Translations under genes and position numbers: made by a program
Notes under the pieces: model-generated
Told to the model about the DNA's origin: nothing
Databases searched by the model: none
The model's input: the letters and a program-made list of their open reading frames with translations, nothing else
From: Providencia rustigianii DSM 4541
GTDB lineage: Bacteria; Pseudomonadota; Gammaproteobacteria; Enterobacterales; Enterobacteriaceae
Assembly (NCBI RefSeq): GCF_000156395.1
Contig: NZ_GG703817.1
Span: 891,395 to 955,394 of the forward strand
Direction of reading: 5' to 3'
Length of the DNA: 64,000 nt
Shown here: positions 55,647-64,000 of the stretch, piece after piece
Numbering within the stretch: position 1 is the first letter of the stretch
Layout: the number at the start of each line of letters is the position of its first letter

Positions 55647-57295
55647 TACTTTTTCACTCCTTTAGGCACAACGTCCTTGGTTGGCTCAGCTTCGAAAACT
55701 AATGCATTGCTCTTGTTATTTAACGTACGTAATAATGGCTGAACTTCACGTAAAACTTGATCTAAACGTTGCATGTCATCGACCATTTTATTGTAGGCAG
55801 GTGAACCCGGTTGGAAACCTTGCATCGTTTTATTCATTTCCTGCAACGATTTTTGCATATCTCTCGGTAAACTTTGGAATTCTTTGCTATTCATCAGTTT
55901 ATTCAACTGAGTAAACATCTGATTCGCTTCTTGAACCAGTTTTTGACCTTCTGCTAATGTTTGTGTCGTTTGCTTCAGCATTGGCTCAATTGGCATATTG
56001 TTGATCTTATCAAGAACCGCAATAACCTTCTGTTGGATTTGCGCTAAGCCACCGCTGTGGGTTGGGATGATTTTATAACCGGCAATCACATATGGTCCTT
56101 TATATTCAGGAACATCAGGAATGAAGTCTAGGTCAATATAGAGTGCCCCAGTTAATAAATTGCCTGATTTTAATGACGCTCTCAGCCCATTTTTCATTGC
56201 CAGATTCAATTCATTTTTTAGATTGAAATCTTTGCCAACATCTTGAGCAAAACGTTCCGGCTCAATATGAATTAGCACTGGAATTCGGAAATTATTATCC
56301 AGTGTTTGATCTAGACCCGGCGTATAGAAAGGCACTTGAGCTACGGTACCTAGGCGAATGCCTCGGAATTCAACGGGTGCCCCCGGCTGTAGTCCACGAA
56401 CCGAGTCTGAGAAAAACAGGACAAAATCTTGGTATGTCGTGTACAGAGAATCTTGAATACTTGTTTGATTGTCAAATAGCTGGAATTCAGCATTCTCTTT
56501 AACAGCGTCACCTGGAATCCAACCTTGTGGAACATCAAAGCTCACGCCGCCAGTCAATAATGTCGCTACAGAACCCATGGAAACATGAACCCCTTGGGAT
56601 GACATATCGAATGCAATACCGCTATCTTTCCAGAAGCGCACATTGCTACTAATCAATTTGTCATAAGGAGCATTAATAAATAATTGGTAGCGCATATCAC
56701 GCTTATCCATGTCGAAACTACTGGTTTCAACCGAGCCGACACGATATCCGCGAAATAAAACGGGGTCTCCGGCATTAAGCTGCCCGGCCTTATCACTCGA
56801 CAAAATGATCCGTTTGCCTTTTGCATCTGGTGAAGCTAACGGAGGTGTATCCAATAGCGTAAATTCGAAATGTTCTTTTGAGGCAAGTCCCGGCTGCAAT
56901 TCTATATATGCACCGGAGAGCAAGGTTCCAAGACCTGAAACGCCATCACGGCCAATGGTCGGTTTCACAATCCAGAACGCGGAATCTGTACGCAGTAAGT
57001 CTTCCATTCCACTGTTTAGTCTTGCCTTAATGATAACGCGACTAAAATTAGAATCTAAGGTAACGCTTTCCACGACCCCGATATCAACACTGCGACTTTT
57101 AATTTTTGTTTTACCCGCTTCAACCCCTTCTGCACTGTAAGTGATCAACGTCACTTCAGGACCTTGATGGCTAAAATGGTAAAACAGGATCCAAGCACCA
57201 ATTAATAAAGTTACAATCGGGATCACCCATACTGGTGACCAACTTTTTAACTTACTCACTTTGGCATTGCCCTGTGGTGTTTCTTGATCTGTCAC
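55646..57295 (-). CDS. pqiB: PqiB, MCE-domain periplasm-spanning protein
   Basis: A 549-residue inner-membrane-anchored protein with one N-terminal helix (about 20-40) and three MCE domains, a tube-forming family carrying lipids between membranes, then a long C-terminal helical needle (about 430-525). Length is close to E. coli PqiB (546). The start is GTG at 57295, overlapping the pqiA stop by 4 bp (GTGA). Confidence 0.94.
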   Translation of the reverse strand: MTDQETPQGNAKVSKLKSWSPVWVIPIVTLLIGAWILFYHFSHQGPEVTLITYSAEGVEAGKTKIKSRSVDIGVVESVTLDSNFSRVIIKARLNSGMEDLLRTDSAFWIVKPTIGRDGVSGLGTLLSGAYIELQPGLASKEHFEFTLLDTPPLASPDAKGKRIILSSDKAGQLNAGDPVLFRGYRVGSVETSSFDMDKRDMRYQLFINAPYDKLISSNVRFWKDSGIAFDMSSQGVHVSMGSVATLLTGGVSFDVPQGWIPGDAVKENAEFQLFDNQTSIQDSLYTTYQDFVLFFSDSVRGLQPGAPVEFRGIRLGTVAQVPFYTPGLDQTLDNNFRIPVLIHIEPERFAQDVGKDFNLKNELNLAMKNGLRASLKSGNLLTGALYIDLDFIPDVPEYKGPYVIAGYKIIPTHSGGLAQIQQKVIAVLDKINNMPIEPMLKQTTQTLAEGQKLVQEANQMFTQLNKLMNSKEFQSLPRDMQKSLQEMNKTMQGFQPGSPAYNKMVDDMQRLDQVLREVQPLLRTLNNKSNALVFEAEPTKDVVPKGVKK

Positions 57296-58566
57296 CCTGT
57301 AGCTCCTTCTTGTTCAACAGTCTTAACTGCACTTCTCTTCTCACAACGATCCCATGTTAAGCGAGGATCAAAGGTCATTGCCGAAAACATCGTTAAAATC
57401 ACGACCACACCGAAGAATATCACTCCCGGTGCAGGGACGATGTTCATAAGTTGCCCCATTTGAACCAATGCAGTCAAAATGGTAATCACAAACACATCAA
57501 TCATTGACCAGCGGCCGACATATTCCACTAGCTCATAAATAAAATGCATTCGATGAGGATCGCGATTTCCAAAGCCTTTTGAATCAAGGCACAACCACGC
57601 AATCCCAATCATTTTTAATGTTGGAACCATAATACTGGCAATAAAGATAATCATCGCAACAGGAAATGAGCCATCTTCCCAAAGCAACAATACGCCATCC
57701 ATGATAGTAGAGTGGATATCACTCCCCAGCGTATTAGTCGTCATCACTGGCAATACGTTAGCCGGAATATAAAGCAGGATCGAGGTGAATAGCAGCGCTA
57801 GCGTCCACTGTATACTTTGGTTTTTACGTACACCACCATGGGAATGGCAACGAGGACACTGAGATTGGTCGGCGGGCAGAATTGCTGTGCATACTAGACA
57901 TAGCCTTGCATCTTGACTGATCCCAGTCTGCCCGACTTTCAGCGGCTTATGCAGCTTCGGTGCAGCTTCAATGCGATTCCATAACCAGTGACGATCCAAA
58001 CATTGGAAAGCACGAACTTGCATCATGCAAAATGCACAATACGGTAAAAAGCTCGCCCCAATACCAATATCACCATAGGCGATTAATTTGACAAAACTGA
58101 CTAATACACCCGCCAAAAAAATCTCGGCCATACACCAAGACTTCATTTGAAATAGAATGCGGGTAATCACTACTTTTACCATTTTGGGCAAGTGAACTTG
58201 TAACCCTAAAAGGATAATAGTCACCATGCAAAATGCAGGAATAATTAAGGAAAAAAGGAGAAAAAACAGTGCTAAACCGCTATATCGAGTGCCTAATATA
58301 ATTTCGACGATTTGAATCATCGAAATTTCATTTTCAATCCCCGCAGCCCCCATTTTTACAAATGGGAAAAAACACGCAACCACCAGCATAATTAATGCAC
58401 TAAATGCATATGCTGCGGGCTGTTTATAGGGATACCGCCACTTAGATATTAGCGTCGTTTCACAGCGCGGACACGTGGCTTTATTGCCCTGTTCCAATTC
58501 AGGAACGGCAACCATCATGTCACACTGAGGACAGAGCACATGTTCATGGGACGCATGGGAACACAA
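57292..58566 (-). CDS. pqiA: PqiA inner-membrane protein
   Basis: A 424-residue paraquat-inducible membrane protein with two four-helix modules, each preceded by a Cys4 zinc-ribbon-like motif (CPQCDMMVA...CPRCETT and CLVCTAILPADQSQCPRC). Length is close to E. coli PqiA (417). It appears to start with TTG at 58566 (GGAG 10 bases upstream), giving MCSHASHEH like the E. coli MCEHHH. E. coli pqiAB is SoxRS-induced. Confidence 0.9.
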   Translation of the reverse strand: MCSHASHEHVLCPQCDMMVAVPELEQGNKATCPRCETTLISKWRYPYKQPAAYAFSALIMLVVACFFPFVKMGAAGIENEISMIQIVEIILGTRYSGLALFFLLFSLIIPAFCMVTIILLGLQVHLPKMVKVVITRILFQMKSWCMAEIFLAGVLVSFVKLIAYGDIGIGASFLPYCAFCMMQVRAFQCLDRHWLWNRIEAAPKLHKPLKVGQTGISQDARLCLVCTAILPADQSQCPRCHSHGGVRKNQSIQWTLALLFTSILLYIPANVLPVMTTNTLGSDIHSTIMDGVLLLWEDGSFPVAMIIFIASIMVPTLKMIGIAWLCLDSKGFGNRDPHRMHFIYELVEYVGRWSMIDVFVITILTALVQMGQLMNIVPAPGVIFFGVVVILTMFSAMTFDPRLTWDRCEKRSAVKTVEQEGATG

Positions 58567-58600
58567 GGTGTTTTTTCTCCTTTATATTTTTTATCGTTTA

Positions 58601-60508
58601 TTAGCTATTTTTCAATAGCTCTAGCTCCTGCCAACGATCAAACGCCTGTTCTAATTCCTGCTCTTTAGCGGCGAGAGTACTTAAGGCCTTCTCAGTCACA
58701 TCATGAGGCTGATTAAAGAAATCTGCATCCCCAATTTGAGCTTGAAGCGCTTCGATATCCCCTTCAAGTTGCTCTAATTTTGCGGGTAACAGCTCAAGCT
58801 CACGCAGTAAGTTATAACTTAATTTATTTGTGCGCTTCGGTGCTTCTTTTGATTTTGTCTCTTTTTCTGACGTCGCTACTTTACTTGTTTGCTCAGATTT
58901 CAGACTCACGGTTTGTGCTTTTTGTTTTTGAGCGTCGAAATATCCACCAACAAAACGTTTAATTTCACCGTTACCATCGAAAATCCAGCACTCGGTAACA
59001 CTGTTATCCACAAACTCTCTATCATGGCTAACAAGCAAAACAGTACCTTGATAACCATCGACTAACTCTTCCAACAATTCTAACGTTTCAACATCGAGGT
59101 CATTGGTTGGTTCATCAAGAATCAATAAGTTACTTGGTTTTAAAAATAAACGAGCCAGTAATAGCCGATTACGCTCACCACCGGATAAGGCTCTGACTGG
59201 AGTCATCGCCCGTTTTGGTGGGAACATAAAGTCTTGTAGATAACCCAATACATGGCGAGGTTTTCCATTAACCATCACTTCTTGCTTACCTTCAGCAAGG
59301 TTATCCATGACAGTTTTGTCTGGGTCTAAAGCTGCGCGATGTTGATCAAAATAAGCAACTTCTAATTTCGTTCCACAATGCACGCGCCCACTATCTGCTT
59401 GCAAATCACCCAACATCAAACGTAACAGTGTGGTTTTACCACAACCATTCGGCCCCACCAATGCAATTTTATCACCACGTAATACTTGTGCAGAAAAATC
59501 CTTAACTAAAACTTTTCCATCAACTTGATAATTAACATTTTCAAGTTCAAATACAATTTTACCTGAACGAGCCGCTTCGCCCACTTGCATACGAGCAGTC
59601 CCCATGACTTCACGGCGTTCTGAACGTTCATTTCGTAATGCTTTTAATGCTCGAACTCGACCTTCGTTGCGGGTACGTCTCGCTTTAATTCCTTGGCGTA
59701 TCCAAGTTTCTTCTTGGGCCAATTTGCGGTCAAATTCTGCATTTTGCATCTCTTCAACGCGTAAAGCTTCTTCTTTACTAATCAGATAATCGTCATAGTT
59801 ACCCGGCCAAGAAGCAAGCTGACCACGATCTAAATCGATAATGCGTGTTGCCATGTTGCGGATGAATGAGCGGTCATGGGAAATAAATACAATGCTACCT
59901 TGGAAATCTTTCAAAAAGGTTTCCAGCCACAAAATAGTTTCGATATCTAAGTGGTTCGTTGGTTCATCTAAGAATAAGACGCGAGGATTGCTCACTAGCG
60001 CTCGTCCTAATGCTGCTTTACGTAACCATCCACCCGATAGAGAGGATAATTCCGCATCCGCAGGTAATCCCAGTTTTTTCAATACATCATTGATGCGAGA
60101 ATCTAGTAACCATAAATTTAAATTATCTAAAACTTCTTGCAGATCCGATAATTTATTTAAATTCTTTTCGCTTGGGTCTGTTTCCACTAATTTAAGTTGA
60201 TGATGGTAATCCTTGAGGTATTTCGCCTGCTCAGCAACACCTTCGGCAACAAAATCAAAAATAGTTCCTTCCACATTACGCGGTGGATCTTGCTGTAAAC
60301 GAGCAACAATCAGATCTTGTTCGTAAATCAATTGACCATCATCTAATGGTTGTTCTTTGGTCAACACGCGCATTAGAGTTGATTTCCCAGCCCCATTACG
60401 CCCGACTAAACAAACGCGTTCATTATCTTCAATATGTATTTCAGTATTATCTAACAAGGGTGCATCACTGAATGCCAGATATGCACCAGATAAATTAATT
60501 AAAGCCAT
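58601..60508 (-). CDS. uup: ABC-F protein Uup
   Basis: A 635-residue soluble tandem ATP-binding protein, the same length as E. coli Uup. Two ABC domains have Walker A GRNGAGKST and GPNGCGKTT, signatures LSGGWLRKA and LSGGERNRL, and DEPTNHLD and DEPTNDLD; a C-terminal coiled coil follows. Uup loss in E. coli raises transposon precise excision and ABC-F proteins act on ribosomes. It lies between rlmL (12-bp gap) and pqiA (34-bp gap), one transcription unit. Confidence 0.95.
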   Translation of the reverse strand: MALINLSGAYLAFSDAPLLDNTEIHIEDNERVCLVGRNGAGKSTLMRVLTKEQPLDDGQLIYEQDLIVARLQQDPPRNVEGTIFDFVAEGVAEQAKYLKDYHHQLKLVETDPSEKNLNKLSDLQEVLDNLNLWLLDSRINDVLKKLGLPADAELSSLSGGWLRKAALGRALVSNPRVLFLDEPTNHLDIETILWLETFLKDFQGSIVFISHDRSFIRNMATRIIDLDRGQLASWPGNYDDYLISKEEALRVEEMQNAEFDRKLAQEETWIRQGIKARRTRNEGRVRALKALRNERSERREVMGTARMQVGEAARSGKIVFELENVNYQVDGKVLVKDFSAQVLRGDKIALVGPNGCGKTTLLRLMLGDLQADSGRVHCGTKLEVAYFDQHRAALDPDKTVMDNLAEGKQEVMVNGKPRHVLGYLQDFMFPPKRAMTPVRALSGGERNRLLLARLFLKPSNLLILDEPTNDLDVETLELLEELVDGYQGTVLLVSHDREFVDNSVTECWIFDGNGEIKRFVGGYFDAQKQKAQTVSLKSEQTSKVATSEKETKSKEAPKRTNKLSYNLLRELELLPAKLEQLEGDIEALQAQIGDADFFNQPHDVTEKALSTLAAKEQELEQAFDRWQELELLKNS

Positions 60509-60520
60509 TAATCCTATTCC

Positions 60521-62629
60521 TTACTCTGCGTGGCTAATTAACCAGCAGTTATGTATTTGACGGTTACGTGCGAAATCTTCTGAACGTGTTTTAGCCGTGA
60601 TTTCTTGTGCTTTTAAGCCAAGCTCGTTCAATGCATCCATATCCATTTTGAATCCACGCTTGTTGTTTGAGAACATAACGGTTCCCCCACGACGTAGCAT
60701 ACGTTTTAAATGGGTTATCAGTTGTACATGGTCACGTTGAACGTCAAAAGTTCCATCCATACGTTTTGAGTTAGAGAACGTAGGTGGGTCGATAAAGATC
60801 AAGTCGAATTGCTCATCCGAATTCGCTAACCAACTCAAGCAATCCGCTTGCATTAAACGATGCTGGCGACCTGTTAATTGGTTGGCTTGTAAGTTTTTCT
60901 CTGCCCACTCTAAATAAGTACGGGACATGTCGACGGATGTCGTACTTTTTGCCCCACCTAAACCAGCATGAACCGTTGCTGTGCCGGTGTAGCAGAATAA
61001 ATTTAAGAAGTCCTTACCGCGACTCATTTCCCCTAATAGGCGACGAGCAATCCGATGGTCAAGGAATAACCCTGTATCGAGATAGTCAGTTAAGTTAACC
61101 AGTAACTTAGCGTTATACTCGTTCACTAAAAAGAAATCGTCTTTCTGTGCTAATTTCTCATATTGCTGCTTACCTTTTTGACGCTGACGCGTTTTTAACA
61201 CTAATTGATTTGATGTCAGCTCAAGCACATTCATGGTCGCAGTGATCACATCGAATAGACGCTGGCGAGCTTTACGCTCATCCACCGTTTTAGGTGGTGC
61301 ATATTCTTGGATCACCACTTTGTCACCGTAAATGTCAACCGCGACATTATATTCAGGTAAATCGGCATCATATACACGGTAACAATCAACGCCCTGTTGT
61401 TTTGCCCACTTGCTCAATTTTTTGTAATTCTTACGGAGACGGTTCGCAAAATCAGGGGAAATTTCAGCAACTGTTTCTGAAGGAACATCGGCTAATTGGT
61501 AATTTTTCTGTACACAATCCAATGGGCCATTTTTCGCTTTAAATTCGCGTTCTGAACGTAGCTGTAAACAGCTTAATAACTCTGGTGACCCACTAAAAAT
61601 CGACAAACGCCAGCCAGGGAAACGGGCTTTAGCAACCCGACCAAGTTGGCTGTGCAATGCAATTAAGGCAGGCTCACTTTCCAGACGTTCTCCGTATGGA
61701 GGGTTGCTGAGAATTGTTCCCTTAATATCTGTTTTTACTGGATTTTCCAGTGCTGCGGCATCACCATGATTAAAGGTAATTAAATCTTGTAAACCTGCAC
61801 GACGCGCATTAGCACGCGCCATATCTAACACACGCTTATCGATATCAAAGCCATAAAAACGTGAAGTTGTCTCTTTTAAGCCCTGACGAAAACGAACTTG
61901 TGCTTCGGTCACTACTTCACGCCATAATTCAGGATTATGTTTTAACCACGCATTGAATCCCCAATGCTGACGATATAAACCGGGCGCTCTATCCGCAGCC
62001 ATCATCGCCGCTTCAATTAATAACGTTCCTGAGCCGCACATTGGGTCAATCAGTGGGGTATCTTTTTGCCAACCAGAACGGTTAACAATCGCCGCCGCTA
62101 ATGTCTCTTTTAATGGCGCCTGACCTGCAAGATCGCGATACCCACGAATATGCAGTGAGTCACCGCTGAGGTCTAATGCAACACTCGCGCGTTCTTTATT
62201 CAAATAAACGTTAACGCGAATATCTGCTTCTTGGCGTGCCACATCAGGACGTTGGTCTAATTTGCGAACAAAGCTATCCACGATGGCATCTTTGACTCTC
62301 AATGCACCGTATTGGCTATTGCGGATCTCTTCGTTAGTTCCCGTAAAATGCACCACAAATGTGTCATTCACAGAGAATATTTCTGACCAGTCGATTGCTT
62401 GCACACCAAGATATAAATCAAGGTCATTGTAGACATCAAAATCATTCAGAGGTAATAGAATACGGGATGCCAATCTGCTCCACAGCAGACTCTGATACAT
62501 CACCCGGTCATCAGCCTGAAAATAGACACCCCCTTGTGCAATTTTGCACTGGCTAGCTCCAAGAGCTTCCAATTCCGTTTTCAGTAGTTCTTCCAGGCCT
62601 CGAGCTGTGCTGGCAAACAGAGAATTCAT
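60521..62629 (-). CDS. rlmL: Bifunctional 23S rRNA methyltransferase RlmKL
   Basis: A 702-residue fusion that methylates G2445 (N2, RlmL half) and G2069 (N7, RlmK half) of 23S rRNA. A THUMP domain near the N-terminus is followed by the first methyltransferase ([21 protein letters not shown]) and the second ([21 protein letters not shown]). ATG 62629 gives [16 protein letters not shown] as in E. coli, exactly its length. Confidence 0.95.
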   Translation of the reverse strand: MNSLFASTARGLEELLKTELEALGASQCKIAQGGVYFQADDRVMYQSLLWSRLASRILLPLNDFDVYNDLDLYLGVQAIDWSEIFSVNDTFVVHFTGTNEEIRNSQYGALRVKDAIVDSFVRKLDQRPDVARQEADIRVNVYLNKERASVALDLSGDSLHIRGYRDLAGQAPLKETLAAAIVNRSGWQKDTPLIDPMCGSGTLLIEAAMMAADRAPGLYRQHWGFNAWLKHNPELWREVVTEAQVRFRQGLKETTSRFYGFDIDKRVLDMARANARRAGLQDLITFNHGDAAALENPVKTDIKGTILSNPPYGERLESEPALIALHSQLGRVAKARFPGWRLSIFSGSPELLSCLQLRSEREFKAKNGPLDCVQKNYQLADVPSETVAEISPDFANRLRKNYKKLSKWAKQQGVDCYRVYDADLPEYNVAVDIYGDKVVIQEYAPPKTVDERKARQRLFDVITATMNVLELTSNQLVLKTRQRQKGKQQYEKLAQKDDFFLVNEYNAKLLVNLTDYLDTGLFLDHRIARRLLGEMSRGKDFLNLFCYTGTATVHAGLGGAKSTTSVDMSRTYLEWAEKNLQANQLTGRQHRLMQADCLSWLANSDEQFDLIFIDPPTFSNSKRMDGTFDVQRDHVQLITHLKRMLRRGGTVMFSNNKRGFKMDMDALNELGLKAQEITAKTRSEDFARNRQIHNCWLISHAE

Positions 62630-62727
62630 AGTATTTATTACCGATTTCGATGAAAAATTGTTGCGCATTATAGCTAATCTCATGCACTTGTCATAAAGTT
62701 GCTGAACAACAATTATAGGATTAAAAA

Positions 62728-63852
62728 ATGATCACGCTTTCGCGCCTTTATACACACCCGGTCAAATCAATGAGAGGCATCCGCTTATCCCACGCATTTG
62801 CAGATACAAGCGGGCTAACATTCGATCGTAACTTTATGGTCACCACATTAGAGGGTAAGTTTATCACTGCGCGAAAATATCCGCAGATGTTACTATTTAC
62901 GCCCGCGATGCTCAATAATGGGCTCTATCTCAGAGCACCAAATGGCGAAAGTGCTAGCGTATTGTATCAGGACTTTGGTCAGAAACAGAGTCCCACAGAA
63001 GTTTGGGGGAATCATTTTCATGCACTTATTGCCCCTGATGCAATAAATACTTGGTTAAGTACCTTTTTTGATGAGCCAGTACAATTACGTTGGCTAAGTC
63101 CTGAGCTATCTCGCCGCGTCAAAAAACACCATGAAGTCCCCCTCTCTTTTGCCGATGGTTACCCTTTCTTATTAATCAATGAAGCCTCAGTGCAAGAGTT
63201 ACAACGCCGCTGCCCAGCGAGTATTAAACTTGAGCAATTCCGTGGGAACTTAATTATTACGGGTGCTAAACCCTTTGAAGAAGATACATGGCAACGAGTC
63301 CAAATCGGCGAAATTATTTTTACATTGGATAAGCCTTGTAGCCGCTGTATTTTAACCACAGTCAGCCCAGAAAAAGGCATCAAACATCCTAATGCAGAAC
63401 CTTTAGCAACCTTGCAAACATTCCGAATGGATGACAGTGGCGATGTTGATTTTGGTCAAAATTTGCTCATTGAAAATACTGGCGTGATCCGGGTAGGTGA
63501 TACTCTGACTGTACTCGAAACGAAATCTGCAAAGCAATATCCACTACGAGAAAGAGAGGTTCCAGTTGCGCAGACCACTCAAGTATCGCCGAGTAAAATT
63601 AGTTTAATGTTTGAAGAGACTGAATATGAAGGAAATACGGAGCACGTAATTCTTGAACAGCTGGAATACCATGGTTTATCCATTCCTTATTCTTGCCGCG
63701 CTGGGATTTGTGGTCGTTGTCGTATCTCGCTCATAGAGGGCGAAGTCACGCCGTTAAAGCAAAGTGCAATAAAGGAAAATGGTGATATTCTCGCCTGCAG
63801 TTGTATCCCCAAAAGTGCGATTAAGTTGGCATTTATGAAAAATCAAAACTAG
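62728..63852 (+). CDS. ycbX: YcbX, MOSC and 2Fe-2S ferredoxin domain protein
   Basis: A 374-residue molybdenum-cofactor protein that in E. coli detoxifies N-hydroxylated base analogues. A MOSC N-terminal beta-barrel ([11 protein letters not shown]) and MOSC domain with CSRCILTTV are followed by a C-terminal [2Fe-2S] ferredoxin (CRAGICGRC...CSC). Divergent from rlmL. Confidence 0.94.
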   Translation: MITLSRLYTHPVKSMRGIRLSHAFADTSGLTFDRNFMVTTLEGKFITARKYPQMLLFTPAMLNNGLYLRAPNGESASVLYQDFGQKQSPTEVWGNHFHALIAPDAINTWLSTFFDEPVQLRWLSPELSRRVKKHHEVPLSFADGYPFLLINEASVQELQRRCPASIKLEQFRGNLIITGAKPFEEDTWQRVQIGEIIFTLDKPCSRCILTTVSPEKGIKHPNAEPLATLQTFRMDDSGDVDFGQNLLIENTGVIRVGDTLTVLETKSAKQYPLREREVPVAQTTQVSPSKISLMFEETEYEGNTEHVILEQLEYHGLSIPYSCRAGICGRCRISLIEGEVTPLKQSAIKENGDILACSCIPKSAIKLAFMKNQN

Positions 63853-63867
63853 TATCTAATGCCCAAT

Positions 63868-63902
63868 AATCCCATTAAAGAATTTATTTTTCTAATGGGA
63901 TT
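63868..63902 (+). terminator. Stem-loop after ycbX
   Basis: 10-bp perfect stem AATCCCATTA / TAATGGGATT, 15 bp after ycbX. No T-run follows, so termination strength is uncertain. Confidence 0.55.
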
Positions 63903-64000
63903 AGAAAATGAGATAAATTAAAAATATTACTATTTTCATATCACAGATAAGTAACAATTTTTATAGCTTTATATTATCTACCCATCTCTTTTTCAAATAA

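Noticed and set aside
1..64000. Prophage, insertion sequence or defence island
   Set aside because: No transposase, integrase, restriction, or known defence gene was recognised. Acquired-looking DNA is limited to small AT-rich genes near 7.7-8.3 and 36.4-37.3 kb.

Overview
The window looks like the chromosome of a Morganellaceae enterobacterium, most probably Providencia. The evidence is AT-rich DNA, E. coli-like core genes in E. coli-like local order, an L-amino acid deaminase of the type that marks Proteus/Providencia/Morganella, and a tetrathionate reductase cluster. No rRNA, phage, plasmid or transposase gene was recognised.

Layout: (1) 1-3.8 kb holds the magnesium-stress operon mgtC-mgtB (minus strand, mgtB running off the left edge) with a structured leader, then a cspC/cspE-type cold-shock gene. 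(2) 4.3-9.4 kb holds ylaC, three tRNA-Asn genes each with its own promoter, pyrC, bssS, a LuxR-type regulator split by a frameshift at a T8 run, and trhO. (3) 9.7-17.3 kb is the complete tetrathionate respiration locus ttrBCA/ttrSR, sitting between trhO and lpxL, which are close neighbours in E. coli. (4) 17.4-20.3 kb is lpxL, an array of about 5.9 ERIC-like units with a 124-bp period, and mdtG. (5) 20.7-29.9 kb is a run of transport and metabolic genes: a POT peptide transporter, a PhzF-family protein, a thioesterase, a YhaO/DlsT-type permease, a Sel1-repeat protein, uspF, agp and two acetyltransferases. (6) 29.9-36.3 kb is formate dehydrogenase-N fdnGHI, with an in-frame UGA for selenocysteine and FNR and NarL-type sites upstream, then ynfA, a DUF2798 protein and a two-domain molbindin. 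(7) 36.4-40.8 kb is accessory: a frameshifted lipoprotein gene, an unknown gene, a TauE/SafE exporter with a divergent LysR regulator, and L-amino acid deaminase. (8) 41.2-63.9 kb is conserved core: serT, tusE, acyP, hspQ, yccU, mgsA, helD, yccS, sxy, sulA, ompA, matP, an unannotated GhoT/OrtT-like small membrane protein, ycbZ, fabA, rmf, pqiABC, uup, rlmL and ycbX.

Together the genes describe a facultative anaerobe of gut or host habitats. Formate oxidation (FdnGHI) can feed quinol to tetrathionate reductase. Both enzymes need molybdenum cofactor, and the window also carries a molybdate-binding molbindin and the MOSC protein YcbX. The region around sulA-ompA-matP-fabA-rmf corresponds to the terminus-proximal 21-22 minute region of E. 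coli.

The points most worth a second look are: the ERIC-like tandem array in front of mdtG; the regulator split at a homopolymer; the GhoT/OrtT-like protein without GhoS; a Pro-Pro leader peptide ahead of mgtC; the unusual placement of the NarL-type site at fdnG; and several small-RNA-like transcripts or operators. No wholly new multi-gene defence or mobile system was seen.
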